This document shows positions 52,581 to 60,457 of a DNA stretch of 64,000 bases, piece by piece. Source of the stretch: Pedobacter jeongneungensis (lineage in GTDB: Bacteria; Bacteroidota; Bacteroidia; Sphingobacteriales; Sphingobacteriaceae). The stretch lies in the NCBI RefSeq assembly GCF_000633455.1, contig NZ_AYMG01000036.1:1-64000 (forward strand), read 5' to 3'. Made by a program: the position numbers and the translations under genes. Each line of letters starts with the position of its first letter. The first letter of the stretch is position 1. The notes beneath the pieces were generated by a model. The model did not search any database and had not been told where the DNA came from. It was given only the letters and a program-made list of their open reading frames with translations.

Positions 52581-53080
52581 TGGAAGAAACGACATTAAAT
52601 AACGACATACACGTTAAGCTGACTGAAAGGTTTGGCGAAAAAGTTACTGCTGTTTCTGAGCCATATGGTTTATTAACTTTTGTAACTTATAAAGATGTTA
52701 TCATCAATGTGCTTTCGCATCTTAAAGAAGAATTAAAATTCAATTTCCTTACTGATATCACTGCAGTTCACTACCCGGGCAAAGACCATGGTATTGCTGT
52801 TGTTTATCACCTGCACAACATGGTAGAGAAAGTAAGGATCAGGATTAAAGTTTTCATTTCTGAACAGAACCCAACTATCCCGACTGCAACAACTGTTTGG
52901 AAAGGTGCCAACTGGATGGAGCGCGAAACGTACGACTTTTTCGGAGTTAAATTTGAAGGTCACCCAGATTTACGCCGTATTTTAAATATGGATGATTTAG
53001 GTGTTCATCCGATGTTGAAACAATATCCATTGGAAGACCCGAACAGGGTAGATAAAAAAGACGAATTTTTTGGAAGGTAA
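52580..53080 (+). CDS. nuoC: NADH-quinone oxidoreductase subunit C
   Basis: A 166-residue 30-kDa-type subunit. NFLTDITAVHYPG and the block WKGANWMERETYDFFGVKFEGHPDLRRIL (about residues 108-136) are the family signature. NuoC and NuoD are separate here, unlike the fused E. coli protein. Confidence 0.95.
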   Translation: MEETTLNNDIHVKLTERFGEKVTAVSEPYGLLTFVTYKDVIINVLSHLKEELKFNFLTDITAVHYPGKDHGIAVVYHLHNMVEKVRIRIKVFISEQNPTIPTATTVWKGANWMERETYDFFGVKFEGHPDLRRILNMDDLGVHPMLKQYPLEDPNRVDKKDEFFGR

Positions 53081-53083
53081 ACT

Positions 53084-54298
53084 ATGAATCATAACCATCC
53101 GGTATTTACAGATAACGACCCGCAAAGTGAGCTGGTAACCTTAAATCTAGGTCCAACACACCCTGCAACCCACGGCGTTTTTCAAAATGTTCTGCAATTA
53201 GATGGCGAACGTATTGTAAGCGGCGTTTCTACTATTGGGTACATTCACCGTGCTTTCGAAAAGATTGCCGAGCATCGCCCATTCTATCAAATTACACCAC
53301 TTACCGACCGTTTAAACTATTGCTCGTCGCCTATTAACAATATGGGCTGGCACATGACGGTTGAAAAGTTGTTGAATATTCAAATGCCGAAACGTGTAGA
53401 TTATCTTCGGGTAATTGTTATGGAGCTTTCGCGTATTGCCGATCACATTATCTGTAACACGATTATTGGTCAGGATACGGGAGCAACGACCACTTTCTTA
53501 TACTTATTTCAGTTCCGTGAGCATATTTACGAAATCTTTGAAGAAGTTTGTGGAGCACGTTTGACTACAAATATTGGTCGTATCGGTGGTTTTGAAAGAG
53601 ATTTCAATGATATTGCCTTTGCTAAGATTAATAAGTTTTTAAAAGAATTCCCTGTAGCCTTAAAAGAGTTCGAAAACCTTTTAACACGTAACCGTATCTT
53701 TATTGATAGGACTGCAGGAGTTGCAGAGGTTACTAAGGAAACTGCTTTAGAATACAGCTGGACTGGTCCGCTTTTACGTGCTACCGGTGTTGATTACGAT
53801 GTTCGTGTAAGCGATCCGTATTCTTCTTACCAGGATTTCGATTTTGAAGTTCCTGTGGGTACAAGCGGCGATATTTACGATAGGTATTTAGTGCGTAACG
53901 AAGAAATGTGGCAAAGTGTACGCATTATCGAACAAGCTTTAGAAAAACTAAAATCAGAACCAAAAGGCATTTTCCATGCTGATGTTCCTGAATTTTATCT
54001 TCCTCCAAAACAAGAAGTTTACAACAATATGGAAGCATTAATCTATCACTTCAAAATTGTGATGGGCGAAATTGATGCGCCAAAAGCAGAAGTTTATCAC
54101 GCTGTAGAAGGCGGAAATGGTGAATTAGGGTTCTATCTGATTAATGATGGGGGACGTACACCATATCGTTTACACTTCCGCAGACCAAGTTTTATAAACT
54201 ACCAGATGTTTGCACCAATGAGCGAGGGCATGTTATTGTCTGATGCCATTATCAACATGAGTAGTATGAATATTATTGCAGGAGAATTAGATGCTTAA
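53084..54298 (+). CDS. nuoD: NADH-quinone oxidoreductase subunit D
   Basis: A 404-residue 49-kDa-type subunit forming the quinone site with NuoB. Blocks include NLGPTHPATHGVFQ (quinone-facing His), GYIHRAFEKIAEHRPFYQ, and RLHFRRPSFINYQ. It overlaps nuoE by 8 bases, showing coupled translation. Confidence 0.96.
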   Translation: MNHNHPVFTDNDPQSELVTLNLGPTHPATHGVFQNVLQLDGERIVSGVSTIGYIHRAFEKIAEHRPFYQITPLTDRLNYCSSPINNMGWHMTVEKLLNIQMPKRVDYLRVIVMELSRIADHIICNTIIGQDTGATTTFLYLFQFREHIYEIFEEVCGARLTTNIGRIGGFERDFNDIAFAKINKFLKEFPVALKEFENLLTRNRIFIDRTAGVAEVTKETALEYSWTGPLLRATGVDYDVRVSDPYSSYQDFDFEVPVGTSGDIYDRYLVRNEEMWQSVRIIEQALEKLKSEPKGIFHADVPEFYLPPKQEVYNNMEALIYHFKIVMGEIDAPKAEVYHAVEGGNGELGFYLINDGGRTPYRLHFRRPSFINYQMFAPMSEGMLLSDAIINMSSMNIIAGELDA

Positions 54299-54803
54299 AG
54301 TAGAAGAACAAACACCTGTAGTGTTTTCATCAGAATTGCTGGCCAAATTTGATGAGGTAAAGAGCCGTTATCCGGAAGATAAGAGCAAATCAGCTTTGCT
54401 ACCACTTTTACACCTGGTACAAGCTGAGTTTCTTTGGGTACCAACATCAGCTATGGATAAGGTTGCCGAATATTTAAATATTCAGCCAATTGAAGTTTAT
54501 GAAGTGGCAACATTTTATACCATGTACTTTTTAAAGCCACAAGGTAAATATGCTTTGGAGGTTTGCCGTACGGGCCCTTGTTGCCTGGTAGGTGCCGAAA
54601 AAATATTAAGCCACTTGGAAAATAAGCTGGGTGTTAAAGAAGGTGAAGTTACTGCCGATGGTTTATTCAGCTTCAGAGGAGTTGAATGTTTAGCTGCCTG
54701 TGGTTTCGGTCCGGTATTGCAAATTAGTCCGGAATATACTTTCTATGAAAACCTTACTGAGGCAAGTGTAGATAAATTGATTGAAGATTTGAAAAATAAA
54801 TAA
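54291..54803 (+). CDS. nuoE: NADH-quinone oxidoreductase subunit E
   Basis: A 170-residue 24-kDa-type subunit with one 2Fe-2S cluster (N1a). The four Cys ligands are in VCRTGPCCLVGA and ECLAACGFGP. It works with NuoF in the NADH-oxidising arm. It is followed by a 135-base repeat. Confidence 0.95.
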   Translation: MLKVEEQTPVVFSSELLAKFDEVKSRYPEDKSKSALLPLLHLVQAEFLWVPTSAMDKVAEYLNIQPIEVYEVATFYTMYFLKPQGKYALEVCRTGPCCLVGAEKILSHLENKLGVKEGEVTADGLFSFRGVECLAACGFGPVLQISPEYTFYENLTEASVDKLIEDLKNK

Positions 54804-54938
54804 GATTTGAGAAACTAGATATGAGACTTGAGATATGAGAAACTAGATTTGAGATATGAGATAGGCAATTCGTCTAAAATCCCATATCTCCAGTCTCACG
54901 TCTCATATCTCCAGTCTCACATCTCATATCTATAAACA
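54804..54938. repeat. GAGATATGAGA repeat between nuoE and nuoF
   Basis: Units such as TTGAGATATGAGAAACTAGA are followed by inverse units CATATCTCCAGTCTCA. With the centre CAATTCGTCTAAAATC it resembles the repeat in the metH leader (GCGTCTAATC). The two halves can pair into a long imperfect hairpin in the nuo message. Confidence 0.65.
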
Positions 54939-56306
54939 ATGAGCCGTAAATTACTACTAGAGCATATAAACGTACCAGGCATCAACACGCTTGAAGTCTA
55001 TCGCCAAAAAGGCGGGTATCGTGCTGTGGAAAAAGCCCTGAAAACTTTAACACCTGAAGAAATTGTTGAAGAGGTTAAGAAATCAGGCTTACGCGGTCGC
55101 GGAGGTGCGGGTTTCCCAACGGGGATGAAATGGAGCTTTTTGGCCAAACCAGAAGGTGTTGCACGTTATTTGGTGTGTAATGCTGATGAGTCTGAGCCAG
55201 GAACTTTTAAAGACCGTTATTTAATGACATACATTCCCCATGCTTTAATTGAGGGAATGATTGTATCTAGCTTCGCTTTAGGTGCTAAGGTTTCTTACAT
55301 CTATGTACGTGGCGAAATGATGCCTCAAATCCGCATATTAGAGAAAGCCATTGCTGAAGCTAAAGCTGCAGGATGGTTGGGTAAAAATATTTTAGGAACA
55401 GGTTACGATTTAGAATTATATGTTCAGCCAGGTGGTGGCGCTTACATTTGCGGTGAAGAGACTGCTTTGTTAGAATCACTTGAAGGTAAGAGAGGTAATC
55501 CACGGATTAAACCACCATTCCCTGCAATTGCAGGTTTATATGGTTGTCCAACAGTGGTAAACAATGTGGAGTCGATTGCTGCAGTTGTACCGATTATCAA
55601 TGATGGTGGCGATGAATATGCAAAAATCGGTATTGGTAGAAGTACTGGTACAAAATTAATATCGGCATCTGGTAATTTAGTAAAGCCCGGTGTTTACGAA
55701 ATCGAATTGGGTTTGCCGGTAGAAGAATTTATCTACTCGGATGAATATTGCGGCGGTATTGCTAATGGTAAACGCTTAAAAGCAACAGTTGCAGGTGGAT
55801 CATCTGTACCTATTTTGCCTGCCAATTTAACTTTAAAATATGCTAACGGCGAGCCACGTTTAATGAGTTACGAGTCTTTATCTGAAGGTGGCTTTGCAAC
55901 AGGAACCATGATGGGATCTGGTGGTTTTATCGCTTTTGATGAAGATCAGTGTATTGTTCGTAATACCTGGAATTTTGCCCGTTTTTATCACCATGAAAGC
56001 TGTGGACAATGTTCACCTTGTCGTGAGGGTACTGGCTGGATGGAAAAAGTATTGCACAAAATCGAACACGGCCATGGTAAAATGGAAGATGTAGATTTAT
56101 TGTGGGATATTCAACGCAAAATTGAAGGTAATACTATTTGTCCGTTGGGTGATGCAGCAGCCTGGCCGGTAGCCAGCGCAATCCGTCACTTCAGGGATGA
56201 ATTTGAATGGCACATTAAAGAACCAGTTAAGAGCCAGAGTCAAAATTATGGTATTGCTAATTACGCAACACCTATTGAAAAAACTCCGGTAACAGAAGAG
56301 AAATAG
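54939..56306 (+). CDS. nuoF: NADH-quinone oxidoreductase subunit F
   Basis: A 455-residue subunit that binds NADH and FMN. Glycine-rich FMN/NADH blocks are GLRGRGGAGFPTGMKW and PGGGAYICGEETALLESLEG. The 4Fe-4S ligands of N3 lie in ESCGQCSPCREGT and the later NTICPLGDAAAW. It is followed by a hairpin and an ORF6N gene before nuoG. Confidence 0.96.
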   Translation: MSRKLLLEHINVPGINTLEVYRQKGGYRAVEKALKTLTPEEIVEEVKKSGLRGRGGAGFPTGMKWSFLAKPEGVARYLVCNADESEPGTFKDRYLMTYIPHALIEGMIVSSFALGAKVSYIYVRGEMMPQIRILEKAIAEAKAAGWLGKNILGTGYDLELYVQPGGGAYICGEETALLESLEGKRGNPRIKPPFPAIAGLYGCPTVVNNVESIAAVVPIINDGGDEYAKIGIGRSTGTKLISASGNLVKPGVYEIELGLPVEEFIYSDEYCGGIANGKRLKATVAGGSSVPILPANLTLKYANGEPRLMSYESLSEGGFATGTMMGSGGFIAFDEDQCIVRNTWNFARFYHHESCGQCSPCREGTGWMEKVLHKIEHGHGKMEDVDLLWDIQRKIEGNTICPLGDAAAWPVASAIRHFRDEFEWHIKEPVKSQSQNYGIANYATPIEKTPVTEEK

Positions 56307-56310
56307 AATC

Positions 56311-56335
56311 ATAAGGTCGCAAAATGCGACCTTAT
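56311..56335. promoter_or_regulatory. Palindrome after nuoF, before ORF6N gene
   Basis: A perfect 11-bp inverted repeat (ATAAGGTCGCA / TGCGACCTTAT, 3-base centre) lies 31 bases before the ORF6N gene. Its core AAGGTCRCA...TGYGACCTT recurs inside that gene (56573-56603). It may be an operator or a weak terminator; no T run follows. Confidence 0.5.
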
Positions 56336-56365
56336 AAAAAATAACTTAACACAATGAATATGTAA

Positions 56366-56905
56366 ATGAAAGAAGAAATATCATCATTAATCATCCCCAA
56401 CGAAGTAATAGTTAATAAAATATATCTTTTTAGAGGAGTTAAGGTGATGTTAGATTCTGATTTGGCAGAACTCTTTGGCGTTGAGACTAAACAGTTGAAA
56501 CAACAGGTTAGAAGAAATGCAGAGCGTTTTCCTGAACATTTTATGTTCGAATTAACTAAAGAAGAAAATGAGGTTCTAAGGTCACAAATTGTGACCTTAG
56601 AACAGGGAAAATACTCAAAATACCTCCCGTTTGCATTTAGCGAACATGGTATTTTGCAACTATCAAACGTTTTAAAAAGTAAACAGGCGATAGAGGTAAG
56701 TATTAAAATTATTGATGTATTTGTACAGCTTAGAACGATGGTTTTAAGTAATACGGAGATAAGGTTAGAAGTAGAAAAGATAAAAAAGAAGGTAGACAAT
56801 CAGGATAAAAATATTGAAGTGATCTTCAGGTATTTTGATGAACTGCTGGAACAGCAACAAAGGCCAAGAAAAGAAATTGGTTATAAGATCCCTAAAGGGA
56901 AATAA
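56366..56905 (+). CDS. ORF6N domain-containing protein
   Basis: A 179-residue protein with the phage-derived ORF6N DNA-binding domain: IYLFRGVKVMLDSDLAELFGVETKQLKQQVRRNAERFPEHFMF is the family block (residues about 20-62). The C-terminal half is helical, with a coiled coil near LEVEKIKKKVDNQDKN. In phages it is found in antirepressors. Here it sits inside the complex I operon, on the same strand, and should be transcribed with it. A 31-bp palindrome lies in its own coding sequence. Confidence 0.9.
   Translation: MKEEISSLIIPNEVIVNKIYLFRGVKVMLDSDLAELFGVETKQLKQQVRRNAERFPEHFMFELTKEENEVLRSQIVTLEQGKYSKYLPFAFSEHGILQLSNVLKSKQAIEVSIKIIDVFVQLRTMVLSNTEIRLEVEKIKKKVDNQDKNIEVIFRYFDELLEQQQRPRKEIGYKIPKGK
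56573..56603. repeat. 31-bp palindrome inside ORF6N gene
   Basis: A perfect 15-bp inverted repeat (GTTCTAAGGTCACAA / TTGTGACCTTAGAAC) around one base, encoding VLRSQIVTLE. Its core matches the palindrome at 56311-56335. Confidence 0.7.
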
Positions 56906-56974
56906 TATAAAATAGAATTGGTTCGTGGAGACACAAACCAGAGCGAGACAAAAAATAAAAGAATATCATTAACC

Positions 56975-57985
56975 ATGAGTGAAAAAGTTAAGGTTACGAT
57001 AGATGGGATAACAGTAGAGGTTGATAACGGAACAACCATTCTGAATGCTGCAAGGCAAATCGGAGGGGATATTGTTCCGCCAGCAATGTGCTATTATTCT
57101 AAATTGCAAGGCAGTGGCGGTAAATGCCGTACCTGTATTGTAAAAGTGACTAAAGGTTCGGAGAAAGATCCACGCCCGATGCCAAAGTTGGTGGCTTCTT
57201 GCCGTACTACGGTAATGGATGGAATGGAAGTACTTAACATTACTTCTCCGGAAGTTTTGGAAGCGCGTGCAGGTGTTGTGGAGATATTATTGATTAACCA
57301 CCCTCTAGATTGCCCTGTTTGCGATCAGGCAGGAGAATGTGATCTTCAGAATTTAGGTTATGAGCATGGTTTGCAAAAAACGCGTTATGAGTTTGAGCGC
57401 CGTACTTTCGAACGTATCGATATAGGTGATAAGATCCAGTTGCACATGAACCGTTGCATTTTATGCTACCGTTGTGTTTTCACTGCTGATCAGATTACCA
57501 ATAAACGTGTTCATGGTATTTTAAACCGTGGTGATCACTCTGAAATTTCTACTTATATCCAACAAGCTGTTGATAACGATTTCTCAGGAAATGTAATCGA
57601 TGTTTGTCCTGTTGGTGCCTTAACCGATAAAACTTTCCGTTTTAAAAATCGTGTTTGGTTTACCAAACCTGTTGATGCACACCGCGATTGCGATCACGAA
57701 AAATGCAACGGTAAAGTAACCCTTTGGTATAAAGGAGCAGATGTTTTACGCGTTACAGCACGTAAAGATCAGTTTGGTGAAGTAGAAGAGTTTATCTGTA
57801 ACACTTGCCGCTTTGATAAAAAAGCAACTGCTGATTGGGTAATCGAACATCCAACACATATTGATGATACTTCGGTAATTGCATCAAACCACTACGAAAC
57901 ATTAAAACCTTTGCACGTTATTCAGCCAAATGAGGCATTACAGGCGGCAAATGAAATTGAATTACATAAAACAGTTAAATACTAA
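56975..57985 (+). CDS. nuoG: NADH-quinone oxidoreductase subunit G (short form)
   Basis: A 336-residue subunit with an N-terminal 2Fe-2S ferredoxin domain (CYYSKLQGSGGKCRTC), a His/Cys cluster site, and CILCYRC for a 4Fe-4S cluster. The molybdopterin-like C-terminal domain of E. coli NuoG is absent, which is usual in Bacteroidetes and not a truncation. The start at MSEKVKVTIDG is preferred over the upstream 56918, which runs through a short repeat. It overlaps nuoH by one base. Confidence 0.93.
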   Translation: MSEKVKVTIDGITVEVDNGTTILNAARQIGGDIVPPAMCYYSKLQGSGGKCRTCIVKVTKGSEKDPRPMPKLVASCRTTVMDGMEVLNITSPEVLEARAGVVEILLINHPLDCPVCDQAGECDLQNLGYEHGLQKTRYEFERRTFERIDIGDKIQLHMNRCILCYRCVFTADQITNKRVHGILNRGDHSEISTYIQQAVDNDFSGNVIDVCPVGALTDKTFRFKNRVWFTKPVDAHRDCDHEKCNGKVTLWYKGADVLRVTARKDQFGEVEEFICNTCRFDKKATADWVIEHPTHIDDTSVIASNHYETLKPLHVIQPNEALQAANEIELHKTVKY

Positions 57986-59022
57986 TGGATAGCGCTTTTG
58001 TTATAGAAAAATTTATCCTGGTAGCTGTAATTTTCGGCATCAGTTTAGTTATTGCCATGTATTCTACTTATGCAGAACGTAAAGTTGCTGCATATTTACA
58101 AGATCGTTTAGGACCAGATAGAGCTGGCCCCTTTGGTATTTTACAGCCTTTGGCCGATGGTGTAAAGATGTTTATGAAAGAGGAAATTATTCCAACTTCA
58201 TCTAACCGGTTTTTATTCATTGCTGGTCCGGGTTTGGCACTGCTCTGTGCCTGTATCGGTACGGCGGTTATTCCATGGGGAAGTCCGGTATTAATTGCAG
58301 GTAAAACAGTTTCTTTACAGGTTGCAGATATCAATGTAGGTGTTTTATACATCTTTGGTGTGGTTTCACTGGGGGTTTATGGTGTAATGATCGGTGGCTG
58401 GGCATCCAACAACAAATACTCTTTGTTAAGTGCCATCCGTGCAGCTTCACAGAATATCAGTTACGAAATTGCAATGGGATTATCAATCATCGCTTTGCTT
58501 TTAATGACCAATACTTTAAGCTTAAAGGAAATCGTTGATCAGCAACATGGCTGGAGATGGAATGTTTTATATCAACCACTTGGGTTTTTAATCTTTATGG
58601 TTTGTTCTTTCGCCGAAACCAACCGTGCTCCATTCGATTTACCTGAATGTGAAACGGAATTGATCGGTGGTTATCATACAGAATACTCATCAATGAAATT
58701 AGGGTTTTACCTTTTTGCTGAGTATATCAACATGTTCGTATCATCGGCAGTAATGGCGGCTTTATATTGGGGCGGTTACAATTATCCGGGTATGGATTCG
58801 ATGGCAGTATGGTTAGGACCAACTTGGGCACCACTTTTTGGCACCGCAGTTTTCTTTGCTAAAATATGTGCTTTCATCTTTTTCTTCATGTGGGTACGTT
58901 GGACAATCCCTCGTTTCCGTTACGATCAATTGATGAATTTAGGTTGGAAAGGTTTAATACCTTTGGCCATTGCCAATATTATAATAACAGGTGTTGTGAT
59001 TGCGATTATTGAGAAGTTTTAA
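57985..59022 (+). CDS. nuoH: NADH-quinone oxidoreductase subunit H
   Basis: A 345-residue membrane subunit with eight helices that forms the quinone-chamber entrance. Blocks are YAERKVAAYLQDRLGPDRAGPFG, then AETNRAPFDLPECETELIGGYHTEYSSM (about residues 212-239), with many conserved acidic residues. Confidence 0.96.
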   Translation: MDSAFVIEKFILVAVIFGISLVIAMYSTYAERKVAAYLQDRLGPDRAGPFGILQPLADGVKMFMKEEIIPTSSNRFLFIAGPGLALLCACIGTAVIPWGSPVLIAGKTVSLQVADINVGVLYIFGVVSLGVYGVMIGGWASNNKYSLLSAIRAASQNISYEIAMGLSIIALLLMTNTLSLKEIVDQQHGWRWNVLYQPLGFLIFMVCSFAETNRAPFDLPECETELIGGYHTEYSSMKLGFYLFAEYINMFVSSAVMAALYWGGYNYPGMDSMAVWLGPTWAPLFGTAVFFAKICAFIFFFMWVRWTIPRFRYDQLMNLGWKGLIPLAIANIIITGVVIAIIEKF

Positions 59023-59024
59023 TT

Positions 59025-59528
59025 ATGGAATCATTAAGTAATAAGAAAAAAGTACTGGAACAAAAGCCGTTGAGCTTTATGGAGCGTATGTACCTGCCGG
59101 CAATTGCTAAGGGCATGGGTATTACCATCAGTCACTTATTTAAAAAAGAGGCTACAATAAGATATCCTGAGGTAGAACGCGAATTCTCTACAAATTTTAG
59201 GGGAATGCACTCGCTTAAACGAGATGAAAACGGAAAAGAACGTTGTACCGCTTGTGGCTTGTGCGCTTTATCTTGTCCTGCTGAGGCCATTACCATGATC
59301 GCTGCAGAACGCAAGCCTGAAGAGAAAGATTTATATCGCGAAGAAAAATATGCAGCAACATACGAAATCAACATGTTGCGTTGCATTTTCTGTGGATTAT
59401 GTGAAGAAGCTTGCCCTAAAGAAGCAATTTATTTAGATGGACCGATTGTTCCGGCTGATTATTTACGTAAAGATTTTATTTACGGAAAAGATAAGCTGGT
59501 TGAGGCTCCATTGGAAATGAAAAAGTAA
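59025..59528 (+). CDS. nuoI: NADH-quinone oxidoreductase subunit I
   Basis: A 167-residue subunit with two 4Fe-4S clusters (N6a, N6b). Ligands are in CTACGLCALSCPAEAI and CIFCGLCEEACPKEAI. It begins 2 bases after nuoH and is followed by an 83-base gap with two small hairpins. Confidence 0.96.
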   Translation: MESLSNKKKVLEQKPLSFMERMYLPAIAKGMGITISHLFKKEATIRYPEVEREFSTNFRGMHSLKRDENGKERCTACGLCALSCPAEAITMIAAERKPEEKDLYREEKYAATYEINMLRCIFCGLCEEACPKEAIYLDGPIVPADYLRKDFIYGKDKLVEAPLEMKK

Positions 59529-59529
59529 T

Positions 59530-59590
59530 TAATGGTTCGTGTTCTCACGAACCACGTAAAAAAATGATTTGTGGAAACACAAACCATAAA
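59530..59590. repeat. GGTTCGTG / CACGAACC hairpins between nuoI and nuoJ
   Basis: GGTTCGTGTTCTCACGAACC and TTTGTGGAAACACAAACC are two hairpins of one type. A similar unit (GGTTCGTGGAGACACAAACC) lies just before nuoG at 56920-56939. Confidence 0.6.
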
Positions 59591-59611
59591 ACATAAATAA
59601 ATAAACAATTA

Positions 59612-60115
59612 ATGAGTACACAAGTATTCTATTTCGTAGCCACATTAAGTATCATCTTTTCGCTGATGGTGATTTTTGCAAAAAATCCGATCCACAGTGT
59701 ATTGTACTTAATACTTACCTTTTTTACTTTCACAGTTCACTATGTGCTGTTAAACGCACAGTTTTTGGCAGTGGTAAACTTTATTGTTTACATGGGTGCA
59801 ATTATGGTACTCTTCCTTTTTGTACTGATGTTGCTTAACCTAAACAATGAAACTGAGCCAAGTAAATCTCCACTGATTAAAATTGTAGGTGTAATTGCCG
59901 GAGGTTGTTTGGTAATAACTTTAATTGGTTCTTTAAAATCGGCAAGCATTAACAGTCCGTTGATTTTGAAAAACCCAGGATTAGGGTTGGTAGAAAATTT
60001 AGGTAAGGAGCTCTTTGGGCCATTCTTATTACCATTCGAATTATCATCTCTGTTACTGTTGGCAGCAATGGTTGGAGCTGTTTTATTATCTAAAAGAGAT
60101 GAGGTAGAAGCATAA
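59612..60115 (+). CDS. nuoJ: NADH-quinone oxidoreductase subunit J
   Basis: A 167-residue membrane subunit with five helices. Family blocks are NPIHSVLYLILTFFTFTVHYVLL and VNFIVYMGAIMVLFLFVLMLL, the latter with the pi-bulge helix. The stop overlaps the start of nuoK by one base. Confidence 0.94.
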   Translation: MSTQVFYFVATLSIIFSLMVIFAKNPIHSVLYLILTFFTFTVHYVLLNAQFLAVVNFIVYMGAIMVLFLFVLMLLNLNNETEPSKSPLIKIVGVIAGGCLVITLIGSLKSASINSPLILKNPGLGLVENLGKELFGPFLLPFELSSLLLLAAMVGAVLLSKRDEVEA

Positions 60116-60444
60116 TGGAAAATTTATTCACACAAGCAGCAGGCGTTCCGCTAAACCACTACATCTATTTAAGTGCCATTATTTTTTCTATTGGCGTAAT
60201 TGGTGTACTTACGCGCAGAAATGCCATCGTAATTTTTATGTCGGTTGAGCTGATGCTTAATGCCGTTAATTTACTTTTAACCGCATTTTCGGTTCACAGC
60301 AACGATCCATCAGGACAGGTTTTCGTATTCTTCATTATGGCTTTGGCAGCTGCAGAGGTTGCAGTAGGCTTAGCGATTATTGTAATGGTTTACCGCAATA
60401 CGAAATCGATAGATATTAATGTTTTAAATCGCCTTAAGTGGTAA
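60115..60444 (+). CDS. nuoK: NADH-quinone oxidoreductase subunit K
   Basis: A 109-residue membrane subunit with three helices. IFMSVELMLNAVNLLLTAF has the conserved Glu of the proton path, and AAAEVAVGLAIIVMVYRN holds the second Glu. Confidence 0.95.
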   Translation: MENLFTQAAGVPLNHYIYLSAIIFSIGVIGVLTRRNAIVIFMSVELMLNAVNLLLTAFSVHSNDPSGQVFVFFIMALAAAEVAVGLAIIVMVYRNTKSIDINVLNRLKW

Positions 60445-60457
60445 ATATATAATAAGA

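Noticed and set aside
56975..57985. NuoG as a truncated gene
   Set aside because: A NuoG of about 335 residues without the molybdopterin domain is the normal Bacteroidetes form, and the reading frame ends in overlap with nuoH.
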